In this document: positions 27,480-39,770 of the stretch, one piece after another | How the letters are laid out: each line of letters begins with the position of its first letter | Numbering within the stretch: the first letter of the stretch is position 1 | From: Roseiarcus sp963805295 | GTDB lineage: Bacteria; Pseudomonadota; Alphaproteobacteria; Rhizobiales; Beijerinckiaceae | Length of the DNA stretch: 64,000 nt | Direction of reading: 5' to 3' | Assembly: GCA_963805295.1 (NCBI GenBank) | Contig: CAWDTW010000084.1 | Span: forward strand, 62,001-126,000 | Notes under the pieces: model-generated | Told to the model about the DNA's origin: nothing | The model's database searches: none | Seen by the model: the letters and a program-made list of their open reading frames with translations, nothing else | Translations under genes and position numbers: made by a program

Positions 27480-28352
27480 GTGATGACTTGGCGAAGTCGG
27501 GGAGACGTCCGATGGCGAGTTCGAGAAGAAACTGCGCGCACACACGAATATGAACTTGGACATTCCGATCGAGAGATAAAGCGCCTCCGGATTCAGGCTC
27601 GGCTTGTCGATCCCTTCACCCGGGAATTTTTTCGGGACGCCGGCGTCGCGCAAGGCATGCGGGTGCTGGACGTCGGGAGCGGAGCGGGCGACACCGCATT
27701 GGTCGTGGCGGAGCTTGTCGGCGACAGCGGCGAAGTTTTGGGGATCGACAGAGCTGCGCCGGCCGTCGCCGCCGCGCAGAGTCGCATCCAGGCGCTCGGA
27801 AAGCGCAACATGTCTTTCCGTCAGGGGGAATTGGATTCATTGGACTCCGCGGAGAAGTTCGACGCAGTCGTCGGGCGCTATGTGCTGATGTTCAATTCGG
27901 ACCCGGCGGCGATGCTGAAGAGTGTCGCACGGCTGGCGCGGCCAAGCGGCGTCATAGTGTTTCACGAAGTCGATTGGAACGGCTCTCGTTCAAACCCTGT
28001 CGCCCCGATTTATGAACGATGCTGCGACTGGATCGTCCGGACGTTCAAGAAGGTCGGCACCAATCCGCACATGGGCCAAGACTTGCATTCCGCCTTCGTT
28101 CGAGCGGGCATCGCGCCGCCGTCGATGGCGTTGCGGGCGTTCATCGAAGGAAGCTCCAATGACATCAGTTACGTCGACATGATCGCGGAACTGGGGATCA
28201 CGATGATGCCTGTCATGGAGGAGCAGGGCGTCATCGCGCGCGGCGACATCGATCCTACTAATTTCAGGCAGCGCATGGTCGCCGAAGTGGAGCGGCTCGG
28301 GAGCGTGGTGGTCGGACGCTCCGAGATCGGCGCCTGGTCGCGTGCGCGGTGA
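27480..28352 (+). CDS. Class I SAM-dependent methyltransferase
   Basis: Cytosolic Rossmann-fold methyltransferase of 290 residues. The SAM motif is VLDVGSGAGDTAL (about 63-75); GIDRAAPAV and FDAVVGRYVLMF are motifs II-IV of the UbiE/Methyltransf_11 type, and EYELGHSDREIKRL is a start common in this subgroup. The start is uncertain: GTG 27480 or ATG 27483 both give leader residues that are poorly conserved, and translation could begin nearer to the HEYELGHS segment. Substrate unknown. It converges with cimA. Confidence 0.8.
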   Translation: MMTWRSRGDVRWRVREETARTHEYELGHSDREIKRLRIQARLVDPFTREFFRDAGVAQGMRVLDVGSGAGDTALVVAELVGDSGEVLGIDRAAPAVAAAQSRIQALGKRNMSFRQGELDSLDSAEKFDAVVGRYVLMFNSDPAAMLKSVARLARPSGVIVFHEVDWNGSRSNPVAPIYERCCDWIVRTFKKVGTNPHMGQDLHSAFVRAGIAPPSMALRAFIEGSSNDISYVDMIAELGITMMPVMEEQGVIARGDIDPTNFRQRMVAEVERLGSVVVGRSEIGAWSRAR

Positions 28353-28370
28353 AGGCCGATCCGCTGGGTC

Positions 28371-29969
28371 CTACTGCGCCGGCACGCCGAGCTTCACCAG
28401 CCGGTAAATGATCGCGTCGACCAGGGCCTGGAACGAAGCGTCGATGATGTTGCCCGACACCCCGACCGTCGACCAGGTCTCGCCCGCCCCGTCGCCGAAT
28501 TCGATCAGCACCCGCGTCACCGCGTCGGTGCCGCCCTGGAAGACCCGCACGCGGTAGTCGCGCAGCTCCAGGTCCTCGATATGCTTCTGGTAGACGCCGA
28601 GGTCCTTGCGTAGCGCAAGATCGAGCGCGTTGACCGGGCCGATGCCTTCGGCCGCGGAGATGAGCCGCTCTTCGCCGATGCGGATTTTGACCACCGCCTG
28701 CGAGGCCGAGTAGGTCACCCCCGGCGCGACGAGCTTGCGTTCGACGCCGACATGGAAGCTTTCCACGTCGAAGAATTCCGGCACGCCGCCGAGCATGCTT
28801 CGCGCCAAGAGCTCGAACGAGGCGTCGGCCGCCTCGTAGGCGTAGCCCTGCGCCTCGCGCTCCTTGACCGTGTCGAGGAGACGCTGCAATCGCGGATCGT
28901 TCGCATCCGCCTCGACGCCGAGGCGGGCGAGCTCGGAGAGGAGGTTCGAGCGCCCAGCCTGGTCGGAGATAAGAATGGCGCGCTGGTTGCCGACGCTGTC
29001 CGGAGGCACGTGCTCGTAAGTGCGCGGGTCCTTCGCCAAGGCCGAAGCGTGGATGCCGGCCTTGGTCGCGAAGGCCGAGGCGCCGACATAGGGAGCGTGC
29101 CGGTTCGGGGACCGGTTCAAGAGTTCGTCGAGGGCGTGCGAGATATGGCTGATCTGGCGCAGCGACTCGGGCGTCACGCCCGTTTCGAAGCGGTCGGCGA
29201 ACACGTCTTTCAGCGCCAGCGTCGGGATGAGGGTCACGAGATTGGCGTTGCCGCAGCGTTCGCCGAGGCCGTTCAGCGAGCCCTGCACCTGCCGCGCGCC
29301 GGCGCGGACCGCGGCGAGCGAATTGGCGACCGCGTTGCCGGTGTCGTTGTGGGCGTGGATGGCGAGGCGCTCGCCCGGGATTAAGCGCGCGACCTCGCCG
29401 ACGATCCGCTCGATCTCGTGGGGAAGGGTTCCCCCGTTGGTGTCGCAAAGCACCGCCCAGCGCGCGCCGGCCTCGATGGAGACGTTGGCGCAGGCGAGCG
29501 CATATTTCGGATTGGCCTTGTAGCCGTCGAAGAAGTGCTCGCAATCGACCATCGCCTCGCGGCCCGATTGGACCGCGGCCTTCACGCTGTCGGCGATGCA
29601 TTCGAGATTCTCCTCGAGCGTGCAGCCGAGCGCGACATGGACGTGATAGTCCCAGGATTTCGCCACATAGACGATCGCGTCGGAGTCCGAAGCCAGGAGC
29701 CCCGCGAGGCCCGGATCGTTGCCGACCGAGCGGCCGGGGCGCTTCGTCATGCCGAACGCGCAGAAGCGGGCGCGCTTGGTCGGCTTCTTGCGGAAGAATT
29801 CGGTGTCGAGCGGGTTTGCGCCCGGATAGCCGCCCTCGACGTAATCGACGCCCAGCCGGTCGAGCATCGCGGCGATGTTGCGCTTGTCGTCGAGCGAGAA
29901 GTCGACGCCGGTGGTCAGCGCGCCGTCGCGCAGCGTGGTGTCGAAGAGATAGAGCCGTTCTCGGGACAT
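28371..29969 (-). CDS. cimA: Citramalate synthase (CimA-type)
   Basis: Condenses pyruvate with acetyl-CoA to (R)-citramalate, the first step of the pyruvate route to 2-oxobutanoate and isoleucine. 532 residues, standard for CimA and longer than the lyases. N-terminal TIM barrel with LFDTTLRDGAL (8-18), DYVEGGYPGANPLD, CDTNGGTLPHE and IHAHNDTGNAVAN (metal histidines), and a C-terminal LeuA-type allosteric domain with SGNIIDASFQALVD. Oddity: the catalytic-loop motif reads LRDGAL where the family normally has LRDGAQ or LRDGEQ. It lies downstream of cysS and the GNAT gene (10 bp gap), likely one operon. 2-isopropylmalate synthase or homocitrate synthase are less likely given length and GVDFSLDDK. 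Confidence 0.88.
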   Translation of the reverse strand: MSRERLYLFDTTLRDGALTTGVDFSLDDKRNIAAMLDRLGVDYVEGGYPGANPLDTEFFRKKPTKRARFCAFGMTKRPGRSVGNDPGLAGLLASDSDAIVYVAKSWDYHVHVALGCTLEENLECIADSVKAAVQSGREAMVDCEHFFDGYKANPKYALACANVSIEAGARWAVLCDTNGGTLPHEIERIVGEVARLIPGERLAIHAHNDTGNAVANSLAAVRAGARQVQGSLNGLGERCGNANLVTLIPTLALKDVFADRFETGVTPESLRQISHISHALDELLNRSPNRHAPYVGASAFATKAGIHASALAKDPRTYEHVPPDSVGNQRAILISDQAGRSNLLSELARLGVEADANDPRLQRLLDTVKEREAQGYAYEAADASFELLARSMLGGVPEFFDVESFHVGVERKLVAPGVTYSASQAVVKIRIGEERLISAAEGIGPVNALDLALRKDLGVYQKHIEDLELRDYRVRVFQGGTDAVTRVLIEFGDGAGETWSTVGVSGNIIDASFQALVDAIIYRLVKLGVPAQ

Positions 29970-29979
29970 CGGGTCCTCG

Positions 29980-30476
29980 TCAGTATCGGGTCGGCGGCGC
30001 GGGCTCCGCGCCGAGAGATTTGATCATGGTGGTGTTGGCGAGCCATTCCTCGCCGACGCGCACGAGATTGCGCTTTTCGGCCCGAAAGCCCAGGCGTTCG
30101 AACAGCGGCCTCGCCCCCTCGCTCGCCTCGGCCGTCAGGCGCTCGGCGCCGCGCGCGCTCGCGAGCTTGGTCAGCGCGTCGATGAGGGCGCTTCCCGCGC
30201 CCTGGCGGGCGAAGTCGGGATCGACGTAGAGCATGTCGATGACGTCGGCGCCCTCGAGGCTGGCGAAGCCGATGGCCGCGCCGTCGATCAGGGCGATCAG
30301 CGTCAGCGCGCCGGCGAGCCGCGCGCCGAAGGCGGCCTCGTCGTCGGCGGCCGAGGCCCAGGCCTCGCGCTGGTCGGCGTCGTAATCGTCCGCCGCCAGC
30401 TCCTCGATGCTCGAGCGAAAAATGTCCGCGCAACGCCGGGCGTCGGCGGGGACGTAGGGGCGCAGCGAAACGGCGC

Positions 30477-30480
<4 letters not shown>
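29980..30480 (-). CDS. GNAT family N-acetyltransferase
   Basis: A 166-residue GNAT-fold acetyltransferase: MSAVSLRPYVPAD start, the acetyl-CoA motif A segment DPDFARQGAGSALIDAL (R/Q-x-x-G-x-G/A) and LFERLGFRAEKRN at the C-terminus. The ATG at 30480 overlaps the cysS stop codon (ATGA), so it is translationally coupled to cysS. Acceptor substrate unknown. Confidence 0.85.
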
Positions 30481-32008
<1,528 letters not shown>

Positions 32009-32347
32009 CGACGGCTCTCCCGCCGCTTGCGCGGCGCCGGTCGGGTGGAGGAACCGCTTTGCGTCATCGAACGTCTCGTCTCAGGGCGACGGCGCGAGGC
32101 GCCGTCCGGGACCGGCCGGATGATCGCTTCTCGAGGGTTTTTAGAAAACAGAGACGCGAACCAGCCAGCTTGGAGCTAGCCGGCAATGATGCAAATCCGG
32201 GCGATGCGGAGCGCGCGCGTCATGGAGGCTTCCATCGGGCAGGCGGCGACGGATGTCAAGGCTTTGCGCCGAAACTCGGCTAATCTGTCGCGGTCCTGAT
32301 CAGGGAAGGGGGCGAAATTGAGCGAGCGAGCGGAAGCCGGAGCGAGC
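32009..32347. other. Divergent intergenic region between cysS and the arginase gene
   Basis: I see no gene in these 339 bp. A purine-rich gggaaggggg stretch at about 32303-32312 could serve as ribosome-binding site for an alternative TTG start of the arginase at 32318. Promoters of both divergent genes should be here but I cannot place them. Confidence 0.4.
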
Positions 32348-33286
32348 ATGAGCGCGGGCGTCAAGCAGCCGCGCGCCCGTGCGATTGCGATCCTCGGCGC
32401 GCCGGTCGAGGCCGGGGCGGGCGTCGCAGGCTGCGCGATGGGGCCGGCGATGCTGCGCACGGCGGGCATCGTAAGCGCGCTGAGGGACCTCGGCTACGAC
32501 GTCGTCGATCGCGGCGATCTCGCGCTCGGCCATCGGCTTGCCGACCCGCGCCCGCCGGAGGGCAAGGCGCGCCATTTCGCCGAAGTCGCCGCCTGGGCGC
32601 GCCTTCTCGCGCGCGAATCCTATGCCGCCATGCGCGAGGGGCGCGCGCCGATCGTGCTGGGCGGCGATCACTCTCTGGCGATGGGCTCGGTCGCGGGAGT
32701 GGCGCGCTACGCCGCCGAGGCGGGGCGAAAGCTGTTCGTGCTGTGGCTCGACGCGCATTCGGACTTCAACACGCCGCAGACCTCTCCCTCCGGGAACATG
32801 CACGGCATGCCGGCGGCGATGCTGAGCGGCGAGCCGGGCCTCGAGGGGGTGCTGGGCGAGGAGCCGCACGGGCTCGTCGAACCCGGCGCGCTGCATCTTT
32901 TCGGCATCCGGTCGATCGACGCCGACGAGCGCCGGCTGTTGCGGGCGCGCGGGATCGACGTCGTCGACATGCGGATGCTGGATGAACACGGCTTCGCCGT
33001 ATCGATCCGGCGCATCATCGACCGCGTGCGCGCCGCCGACGGTCTCCTGCATGTCAGCCTCGACGTCGACTTCCTCGACCCGACGATCGCGCCGGGCGTC
33101 GGGACGGCGGTTCCCGGCGGAGCGACCCACCGCGAGGCGCATCTGGTGATGGAGCTCCTGTACGAATCCGGCCTTGCGTCCTCGCTCGACCTCGTGGAGC
33201 TCAATCCTTTCCTCGACGAGCGGGGAAAGAGCGCTTTGCTGCTGGTCGATCTGACCGCCAGCCTGTTCGGCCGCCAGGTCTATTAG
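32348..33286 (+). CDS. Arginase (ureohydrolase family)
   Basis: Ureohydrolase that splits arginine to ornithine and urea, 312 residues from the ATG at 32348. Metal motifs are complete: GGDHSLAMGS, WLDAHSDFNTP, HGMPAAML, LDVDFLDP and the C-terminal ELNPFLDE. The N-terminal ILGAPVEAGAG matches RocF-type arginases more than agmatinases. A TTG at 32318 with a better upstream purine tract is an alternative start. Flanked by a divergent cysS and by mdh; no urease or amino-acid transporter neighbours. Confidence 0.88.
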   Translation: MSAGVKQPRARAIAILGAPVEAGAGVAGCAMGPAMLRTAGIVSALRDLGYDVVDRGDLALGHRLADPRPPEGKARHFAEVAAWARLLARESYAAMREGRAPIVLGGDHSLAMGSVAGVARYAAEAGRKLFVLWLDAHSDFNTPQTSPSGNMHGMPAAMLSGEPGLEGVLGEEPHGLVEPGALHLFGIRSIDADERRLLRARGIDVVDMRMLDEHGFAVSIRRIIDRVRAADGLLHVSLDVDFLDPTIAPGVGTAVPGGATHREAHLVMELLYESGLASSLDLVELNPFLDERGKSALLLVDLTASLFGRQVY

Positions 33287-33568
33287 GGGTCGAAAAGGCA
33301 TTGCAGATTTCATTCATTGTCATCCAAGACGTCAAATTCCGCCCGCTTGGCTTGGCGACGGTCCGCGCCAGCGAGCCATAAAAAGTTGATATTCATAGTT
33401 TATTTGCTTTGTTCCGGAGGCGGTCGCCCGATTTTTAGCCGACTGCGCCAAAAGTTCGGCTTGATCGCTCGGGACGATCGGCCGATAGCACGCCGCGAAC
33501 TCCCGGGGCCGCGCGGCATCGTGGCGCGCGGCTGACTCCATGAGCGGACGCAGGAGCGGAAGAATCCC

Positions 33569-34536
33569 ATGGCGCGCAAGAAGATTGCATTGATCGGAGC
33601 CGGCCAGATCGGCGGCACCCTGGCGCATTTGGCGGCGCTGAAGGAACTCGGCGACATCGTCCTCTTCGACATCGTCGACGGCGTCCCGCAGGGCAAGGCG
33701 CTCGATCTCGCCGAATCGGGTCCGGTCGAGGGCTTCAACGCCAAGCTCGCCGGCGCGAGCGACTATGCCGCCATCGCCGGCGCCGACGTCGTCATCGTCA
33801 CCGCCGGCGTGCCGAGCAAGCCCGGCATGAGCCGCGACGACCTGCTCGGCATCAATCTCAAGGTGATGGAAGCGGTCGGCGCCGGCCTCAAGGCCCACGC
33901 GCCCCACGCCTTCGTCGTCTGCATCACCAATCCGCTCGACGCGATGGTCTGGGCGCTGCAGAAGCTTTCCGGCCTGCCGGCCGCACAAGGTGGTCGGCAT
34001 GGCCGGCGTGCTCGAACTCGGCCCGGTTCCGCCATTTCCTCGCCGAAGAGTTCAACGTCTCGGTCGAGGACGTCACCGCCTTCGTGCTCGGCGGCCATGG
34101 CGACGACATGGTGCCGTCGGTGCGCTATTCCACCGTCGCCGGCGTGCCGCTGCCCGATCTCGTCAAGATGGGCTGGACGACGCAGGAGAGGGTCGAGGCG
34201 ATGGTCGAACGCACCCGCAAGGGCGGCGGCGAGATCGTCAATCTCCTGAAGACCGGCTCGGCCTTCTATGCGCCCGCCGCCTCCGGCATCGCGATGGCCG
34301 AGGCCTATCTCAAGGACCAGCGGCGCGTCCTGCCCTGCGCGGCGCATCTGACCGGGCAATATGGCGTCAGGGACACCTATGTCGGCGTGCCGGTGGTGAT
34401 CGGCGCGAACGGCGTCGAGCGCATCATGGAGATCGCCCTCGACGAGACCGAGAAGGCCATGTTCGCCAAGTCGGTCGCCGCGGTCCACACGCTGATGGAG
34501 GCCTGCAAGACGATCAATCCCGCGCTCGCCGCCTGA
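33569..34536 (+). CDS. mdh: Malate dehydrogenase, two frameshifts
   Basis: NAD-dependent malate dehydrogenase of the LDH-like type used by alphaproteobacteria. The ATG at 33569 gives MARKKIALIGAGQIGGTLAHL; VIVTAGVPSKPGMSRDDL, the substrate arginine loop and ITNPLDAMVWALQ are present. Extra bases near 33983 (ccggccGcac) and 34016 (ctcgaActc) disturb KVVGMAGVLDSARFRYFL; the frame from about 34020 continues with GGHGDDMVP (catalytic His) to TGA at 34536. Corrected length 321 residues, normal. It heads the TCA block. Confidence 0.93.
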
Positions 34537-34545
34537 CGTTCCCTC

Positions 34546-34579
34546 GAGCGCCCGTTCGCCGCGGGCGCTCGCTCCTTTT
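34546..34579 (+). terminator. Terminator- or attenuator-like hairpin between mdh and sucC
   Basis: A perfect 9-bp stem gagcgcccg / cgggcgctc (34546-34554 with 34562-34570) is followed by gctccttttc, ending 17 bp before the sucC ATG. It may terminate part of the mdh transcripts or attenuate read-through into suc genes, or stabilise the mdh 3' end. Confidence 0.6.
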
Positions 34580-34595
34580 CGAGGTCACCGTCCCC

Positions 34596-35802
34596 ATGAA
34601 CATCCATGAATATCAGGCGAAGGCCGTGTTGCGCGCCTTCAGCGCTCCGGTCGCCAACGGGTTTCCGGCCTTCACGCCCGAGGAGGCGGTCGAGGCCGCC
34701 AGGAAGCTCGGCGGACCGCTCTGGGTGGTGAAAAGCCAGATTCACGCGGGCGGCCGCGGCAAGGGCAAGTTCAAGGAGGCCTCCGCCGGCGACAAGGGCG
34801 GCGTTCGGCTCGCCCGCTCGATCGAGGAGGTCGAGGCCTTCGCCAGGCAGATGCTGGGCGCGACGCTGGTGACGGCGCAGACCGGCCCGGCCGGCAAGCA
34901 GGTCAACCGCCTCTATATCGAGGACGGCGCCAACATCGACAAGGAGTTCTATCTGTCGGCGCTGGTCGACCGCCAGACGAGCCGCATCTCGTTCGTGATC
35001 TCGACCGAGGGCGGCGTCAACATCGAGGAGGTCGCGCACAAGCACGCCCGAGAAGATCCATACCTTCTCCGTCGATCCGGCGACCGGAATCATGCCCCAC
35101 CATGGCCGCGCCGCCGCGCGCGCGCTGGGGCTGACCGGAGACCCCGCCAAGCAGATCGAGAATCTCGTCACGCGGCTCTACACCGCCTTCGTCAACAAGG
35201 ACATGTCGATGCTGGAGATCAATCCGCTCATCGTCATGACCAACGGACAGTTGCGCGTGCTCGACGCCAAGGTGTCGTTCGACGACAACGCCCTCTACCG
35301 CCATCCCGACATCGTCGCGCTGCGCGACGAGACCGAGGAGGACGCCAAGGAAATCGAGGCCTCCAAATTCGACCTCAACTACATCACGCTCGACGGCACG
35401 ATCGGCTGCATGGTCAACGGCGCGGGCCTCGCCATGGCGACCATGGACATCATCAAGCTCTACGGCGAAAGCCCGGCCAACTTCCTCGACGTCGGCGGCG
35501 GCGCCTCGAAGGACAAGGTCACCGCGGCCTTCAAGATCATCACCGCCGATCCGAACGTGAAGGGCATCCTGATCAACATCTTCGGCGGCATCATGCGCTG
35601 CGACGTCATCGCCGAAGGCGTCATCGCCGCGGTGAAGGACGTCGGCCTCGAGGTTCCGCTCGTGGTGCGCCTCGAGGGCACCAACGTCGACCTCGGCAAG
35701 AAGATCATCCGCGACTCGGGGCTCAACGTCATTCCGGCGGACGACCTCGACGACGCGGCCCAGAAGATCGTCACCGCGGTGAAGAAGGGCCAGGCGGCCT
35801 GA
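34596..35802 (+). CDS. sucC: Succinyl-CoA synthetase beta subunit, one frameshift
   Basis: ATP-grasp beta subunit of succinyl-CoA synthetase (ADP/GDP-forming), converting succinyl-CoA to succinate with substrate-level phosphorylation. MNIHEYQAKAVLRAFSAPV, KSQIHAGGRGKGKFKEA, EFYLSALVDR and the C-terminal NIFGGIMRCDVIAEGV are typical. An extra C at 35043 (cacaagCacg) shifts the frame; the restored reading is AHKTPEKIHTFSVDPATG. Corrected length 401 residues. The next gene is sucD 58 bp on. Confidence 0.94.
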
Positions 35803-35860
35803 CCTGGGCCGCCCCTCGCCTTTTCGAACCCGCCAACCCATATCACGGCGAAAGTCCGAC

Positions 35861-36749
35861 ATGTCCATTCTCGTCAACGCAAACACCAGGGTCATCACGC
35901 AGGGCTTCACCGGCAAGAATGGGACGTTCCATTCCGAACAGGCGATCGCCTACGGCACCCGGCTCGTCGGCGGCGTCAGCCCCGGCAAGGGCGGCTCTGT
36001 TCATCTCGGCCTGCCGGTCTTCGACACGGTCGCGGAGGCGCGCGAAAAGACCGGCGCCGACGCGAGCGTGATCTATGTGCCCCCGCCCGGCGCAGCGGAC
36101 GCCATCTGCGAGGCGATCGACGCCGAGACGCCGCTCATCGTCTGCATCACCGAGGGCATTCCCGTCCTCGACATGATGCGGGTCAAGCGCGCGCTGCAGG
36201 GATCGAAGTCGATCCTGGTCGGCCCCAACTGCCCCGGCGTGATGACGGCGGGCGAATGCAAGATCGGCATCATGCCGGGCAACATCTTCGCGAAGGGCAG
36301 CGTTGGCGTCATCTCGCGCTCCGGCACGCTGACCTACGAGGCGGTGTTCCAGACGACCCGCGACGGGGCTCGGACAAACGACCGCGGTCGGGCTCGGCGG
36401 CGATCCGATCAAGGGCATGGAGTTCGTCGACGCGCTGGAAATGTTCCTCGCCGACCCCGACACCAGGTCGATCGTGATGATCGGCGAGATCGGCGGCCAG
36501 GCGGAGGAGGACGCCGCCCAGTTCCTGAAGGACGAAGCCAAGCGCGGCCGGTCGAAGCCGGTCGTCGGCTTCATCGCCGGCCGCACCGCGCCGCCGGGCC
36601 GTCGCATGGGCCATGCCGGCGCGATCATCGCCGGCGGCAAGGGCGGCGCCGAGGACAAGATCGCCGCGATGGAGGAGGCCGGCATCCGCGTCTCGCCCTC
36701 GCCCGCCCGCCTCGGCAAGACGCTCGTCGATCTTTTGCACGGCAAGTGA
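35861..36749 (+). CDS. sucD: Succinyl-CoA synthetase alpha subunit, one frameshift
   Basis: CoA-binding alpha subunit, 295 residues after correction. MSILVNANTRVITQGFTGKNGTFHS, the PPPGAADAICEAI segment and GPNCPGVMTAGECKIGIMPG are diagnostic, and the phosphohistidine is expected in GHAGAIIAGG. An extra G at about 36368 (gacGGGG) breaks RDGLGQTTAVGLGGDPI. It sits between sucC and sucA with 58- and 25-bp gaps, clearly one transcription unit. Confidence 0.94.
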
Positions 36750-36774
36750 TTCGGCTAGCAAGGGGGCCCGCTCC

Positions 36775-39740
36775 ATGACCCGCCAGGACGTCAATCAGGC
36801 GCTGCTGCAGACCGCGTTCCTCTACGGCGCCAACAGCGCCTACATCGAGGCCCTGCAGGCGAAATACGAAAAGGACCCGCTGTCGGTCGAACCCGGCTGG
36901 CGCGACTTTTTCGCCGCCCTCGGCGACGATCCGGCGAGCGTCGCCAAGACCGCGGAAGGAGCGTCGTGGCGAAAGCCCGGCTGGCCCCAGACGCCCAAGG
37001 GCGACCTCATCAACGCGCTCGACGGCGACTGGCCCGCGACGGAGAAGGCGGTCGCCGAGAAGCTGCGCGCCAAGGCGGCCGAGGCCGCGCCGGCGGCGCC
37101 GGTCGGCGAGGACGAGGTCCGGCGCGCCACGCGGGATTCGGTGCGCGCGCTGATGATGATCCGCGCCTACCGCATGCGCGGCCATCTGCACGCCAACCTC
37201 GATCCGCTCGGCCTCGAACCGCAGAGGGATCACGAGGAGCTGCATCCGGCGACCTACGGCTTCCATGAAGCCGACTACGACCGCAGGATCTTCATCGATC
37301 ACGTGCTCGGACTGGAATATGCGAGCGTGCGCGAGATGCTGGCGATCCTGCGCCGCACCTATTGCGGCACAATCGGCTTCGAGTTCCTCCACATCTCCGA
37401 TCCGGCCGAGAAGGCCTGGATCCAGGAGCGCGTCGAGGGTCCCCACAAGGAAATCCAGTTCACCAAGGAGGGCAAGCGCGCCATCCTGTCGAAGCTGGTC
37501 GAGGCGGAGGGATTCGAGAACTTCTTCGACATCAAATACCCCGGGTCCAAGCGCTTCGGCCTCGACGGCGCCGAGGCGATGATCCCGGCGCTCGAGCAGA
37601 TCATCAAGCGCGGCGGACAATTGGGCCTGCTGCGAGATCGCGCTCGGCATGGCCCATCGCGGACGGCTCAACGTGCTGAGCCAGGTGATGGGCAAGCCCC
37701 ACCGCGTCATCTTCCACGAGTTCAAGGGCGGCTCGGCCTCCCCGGACGAGGTCGAGGGCTCGGGCGACGTCAAATACCATCTCGGCGCCTCGTCCGACCG
37801 CGAATTCGACGGCAACAGCGTGCATCTGTCGCTGACCGCCAATCCGTCGCATCTCGAGATCGTCGATCCCGTCGTGCTCGGCAAGGTCCGCGCCAAGCAG
37901 GACCAGCTCAAGGACATCTTCGAGCGCTCGAAGGTCCTGCCTTTGCTGATCCACGGCGACGCGGCCTTCGCCGGCCAGGGGGTCGTGGCCGAGTGCTTCG
38001 GGCTTTCGGGCCTGCGCGGCCACCGCACCGGCGGCTCGCTCCATTTCATCGTCAACAACCAGATCGGGTTCACCACCTATCCGCGCTATTCGCGCTCCTC
38101 GCCCTATCCCTCGGACGTCGCCAAGCTGGTCGAGGCGCCGATCTTCCACGTCAACGGCGACGATCCCGAGGCGGTGGTGTTCTGCGCCAAGGTCGCGACC
38201 GAATACCGGCAGAAGTTCCACAAGCCGGTCGTCATCGACATGTTCTGCTATCGCCGGTTCGGCCACAACGAGGGCGACGAGCCGTCGTTCACCCAGCCGA
38301 TCATGTACCGGATCATCCGCTCGCATCCGACGACGCTGCGGATCTACGCCGACAGGCTCATCGCGGAGGGCATCGTCACCCAGGGCGAGGTCGACAAGAT
38401 GCGGGCCGACTGGCGCCATCGGCTCGAGGCGGAGTACGAGGCGGGCCAGGCCTATCTGCCCAACAAGGCCGACTGGCTGGATCGCCGGTGGGCGGGAGTC
38501 AAGGCCGAGCAGGACGTCGCCGACGACGATCGCCGCGGCGAGACGGGCTTCGATCTCGATCGGCTGAAGCAGATCGGCGAGCGCATCACCGCGGCGCCGG
38601 AGGGCTTCACCATCCACAAGACGATCCTGCGCTTCCTCGACAACCGCCGCGACGGCGATCGCGAGCGGCGAGGGGATCGACTGGGCCACCGCCGAGGCGC
38701 TCGCTTTCGGCTCGCTGCTCGACGAAGGCTTACCGGTCCGCCTCTCGGGTCAGGACAGCGAGCGCGGCACGTTCTCGCAGCGCCATTCGGTGCTGGTCGA
38801 TCAGCAGACCGAGGCGCGCTACATCCCGCTGAACCACATCCGCGACGGGCAGGCGCGGTATGAGGTGATCAACTCGATGCTGTCGGAAGAGGCGGTGCTC
38901 GGTTTCGAATACGGCTATTCGCTCGCCGAGCCCAACGCGCTTACCCTGTGGGAGGCGCAATTCGGCGACTTCGCCAACGGCGCGCAGGTCGTGTTCGACC
39001 AGTTCGTCTCGTCGGGCGAGCGCAAGTGGCTGCGTATGTCTGGCCTCGTCTGTCTCTTGCCGCACGGCTACGAGGGACAGGGTCCGGAGCACTCCTCGGC
39101 CCGACTCGAGCGCTATCTGCAGCTCTGCGCCGAGGACAACCTGCAGGTCGTCAATTGCACGACGCCGGCCAACCTCTTCCACGTGCTGCGCCGCCAGCTG
39201 AAACGGCCGTTCCGCAAGCCGCTGATCGCGATGACGCCGAAGTCGATGCTGCGCAACAAGCGCGCCGTGTCGCCGTTGGACAGGTTCGGCGTCGGCTCCT
39301 CGTTCCATCGCATCCTGCTCGACCACGCCGAGACGGGCAAGAACGAGAAGACCAAGCTCGTTCGCGACGACGAGATCCGGCGCGTCGTCATCTCGACCGG
39401 CAAGGTGTACTGGGATCTCTACGACGAACGCGAGAAGCGCGGCGTCGACGACGTCTACCTCTTGCGCGTCGAGCAGCTCTATCCCTTCCCGCTGAAGGGG
39501 CTGGTGCGGCATCTTTCGCGCTTCAAGAAGGCCGAGATCGTCTGGTGTCAGGAGGAGCCCAAGAACATGGGCGCCTGGTTCTTCGTCGAACCCTATTTCG
39601 AATGGGTGCTGGGCCAGGTCGCGGGCAAGTCGCGACGCGCGCGCTACGCCGGGCGTCCGCCTGCGGCGTCGCCGGCGACCGGCCTCATGTCGAAACACCT
39701 CGCTCAGCTCAAGGCCTATCTCGACGAATGCCTGGCCTGA
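36775..39740 (+). CDS. sucA: 2-oxoglutarate dehydrogenase E1, two frameshifts
   Basis: Thiamine-diphosphate E1 component of the 2-oxoglutarate dehydrogenase complex. The ATG at 36775 gives MTRQDVNQALLQTAFLYGANSAYIEALQ; further motifs are FLHISDPAEKAWIQ, GMAHRGRLNVL, HGDAAFAGQGVVAE (ThDP/Mg binding), IGFTTYPRYSRSSPY and LPHGYEGQGPEHSSARLERYLQL, split across the protein. Extra bases near 37630 (before CEIALGMAHR) and 38654 (before AIASGEGIDW) break the frame into three pieces. Corrected length 987 residues, as expected. Downstream are a YciI-like gene and sucB. Confidence 0.94.
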
Positions 39741-39770
39741 GGCGGGGACCGAAGCGAGACCGCCCGACCG

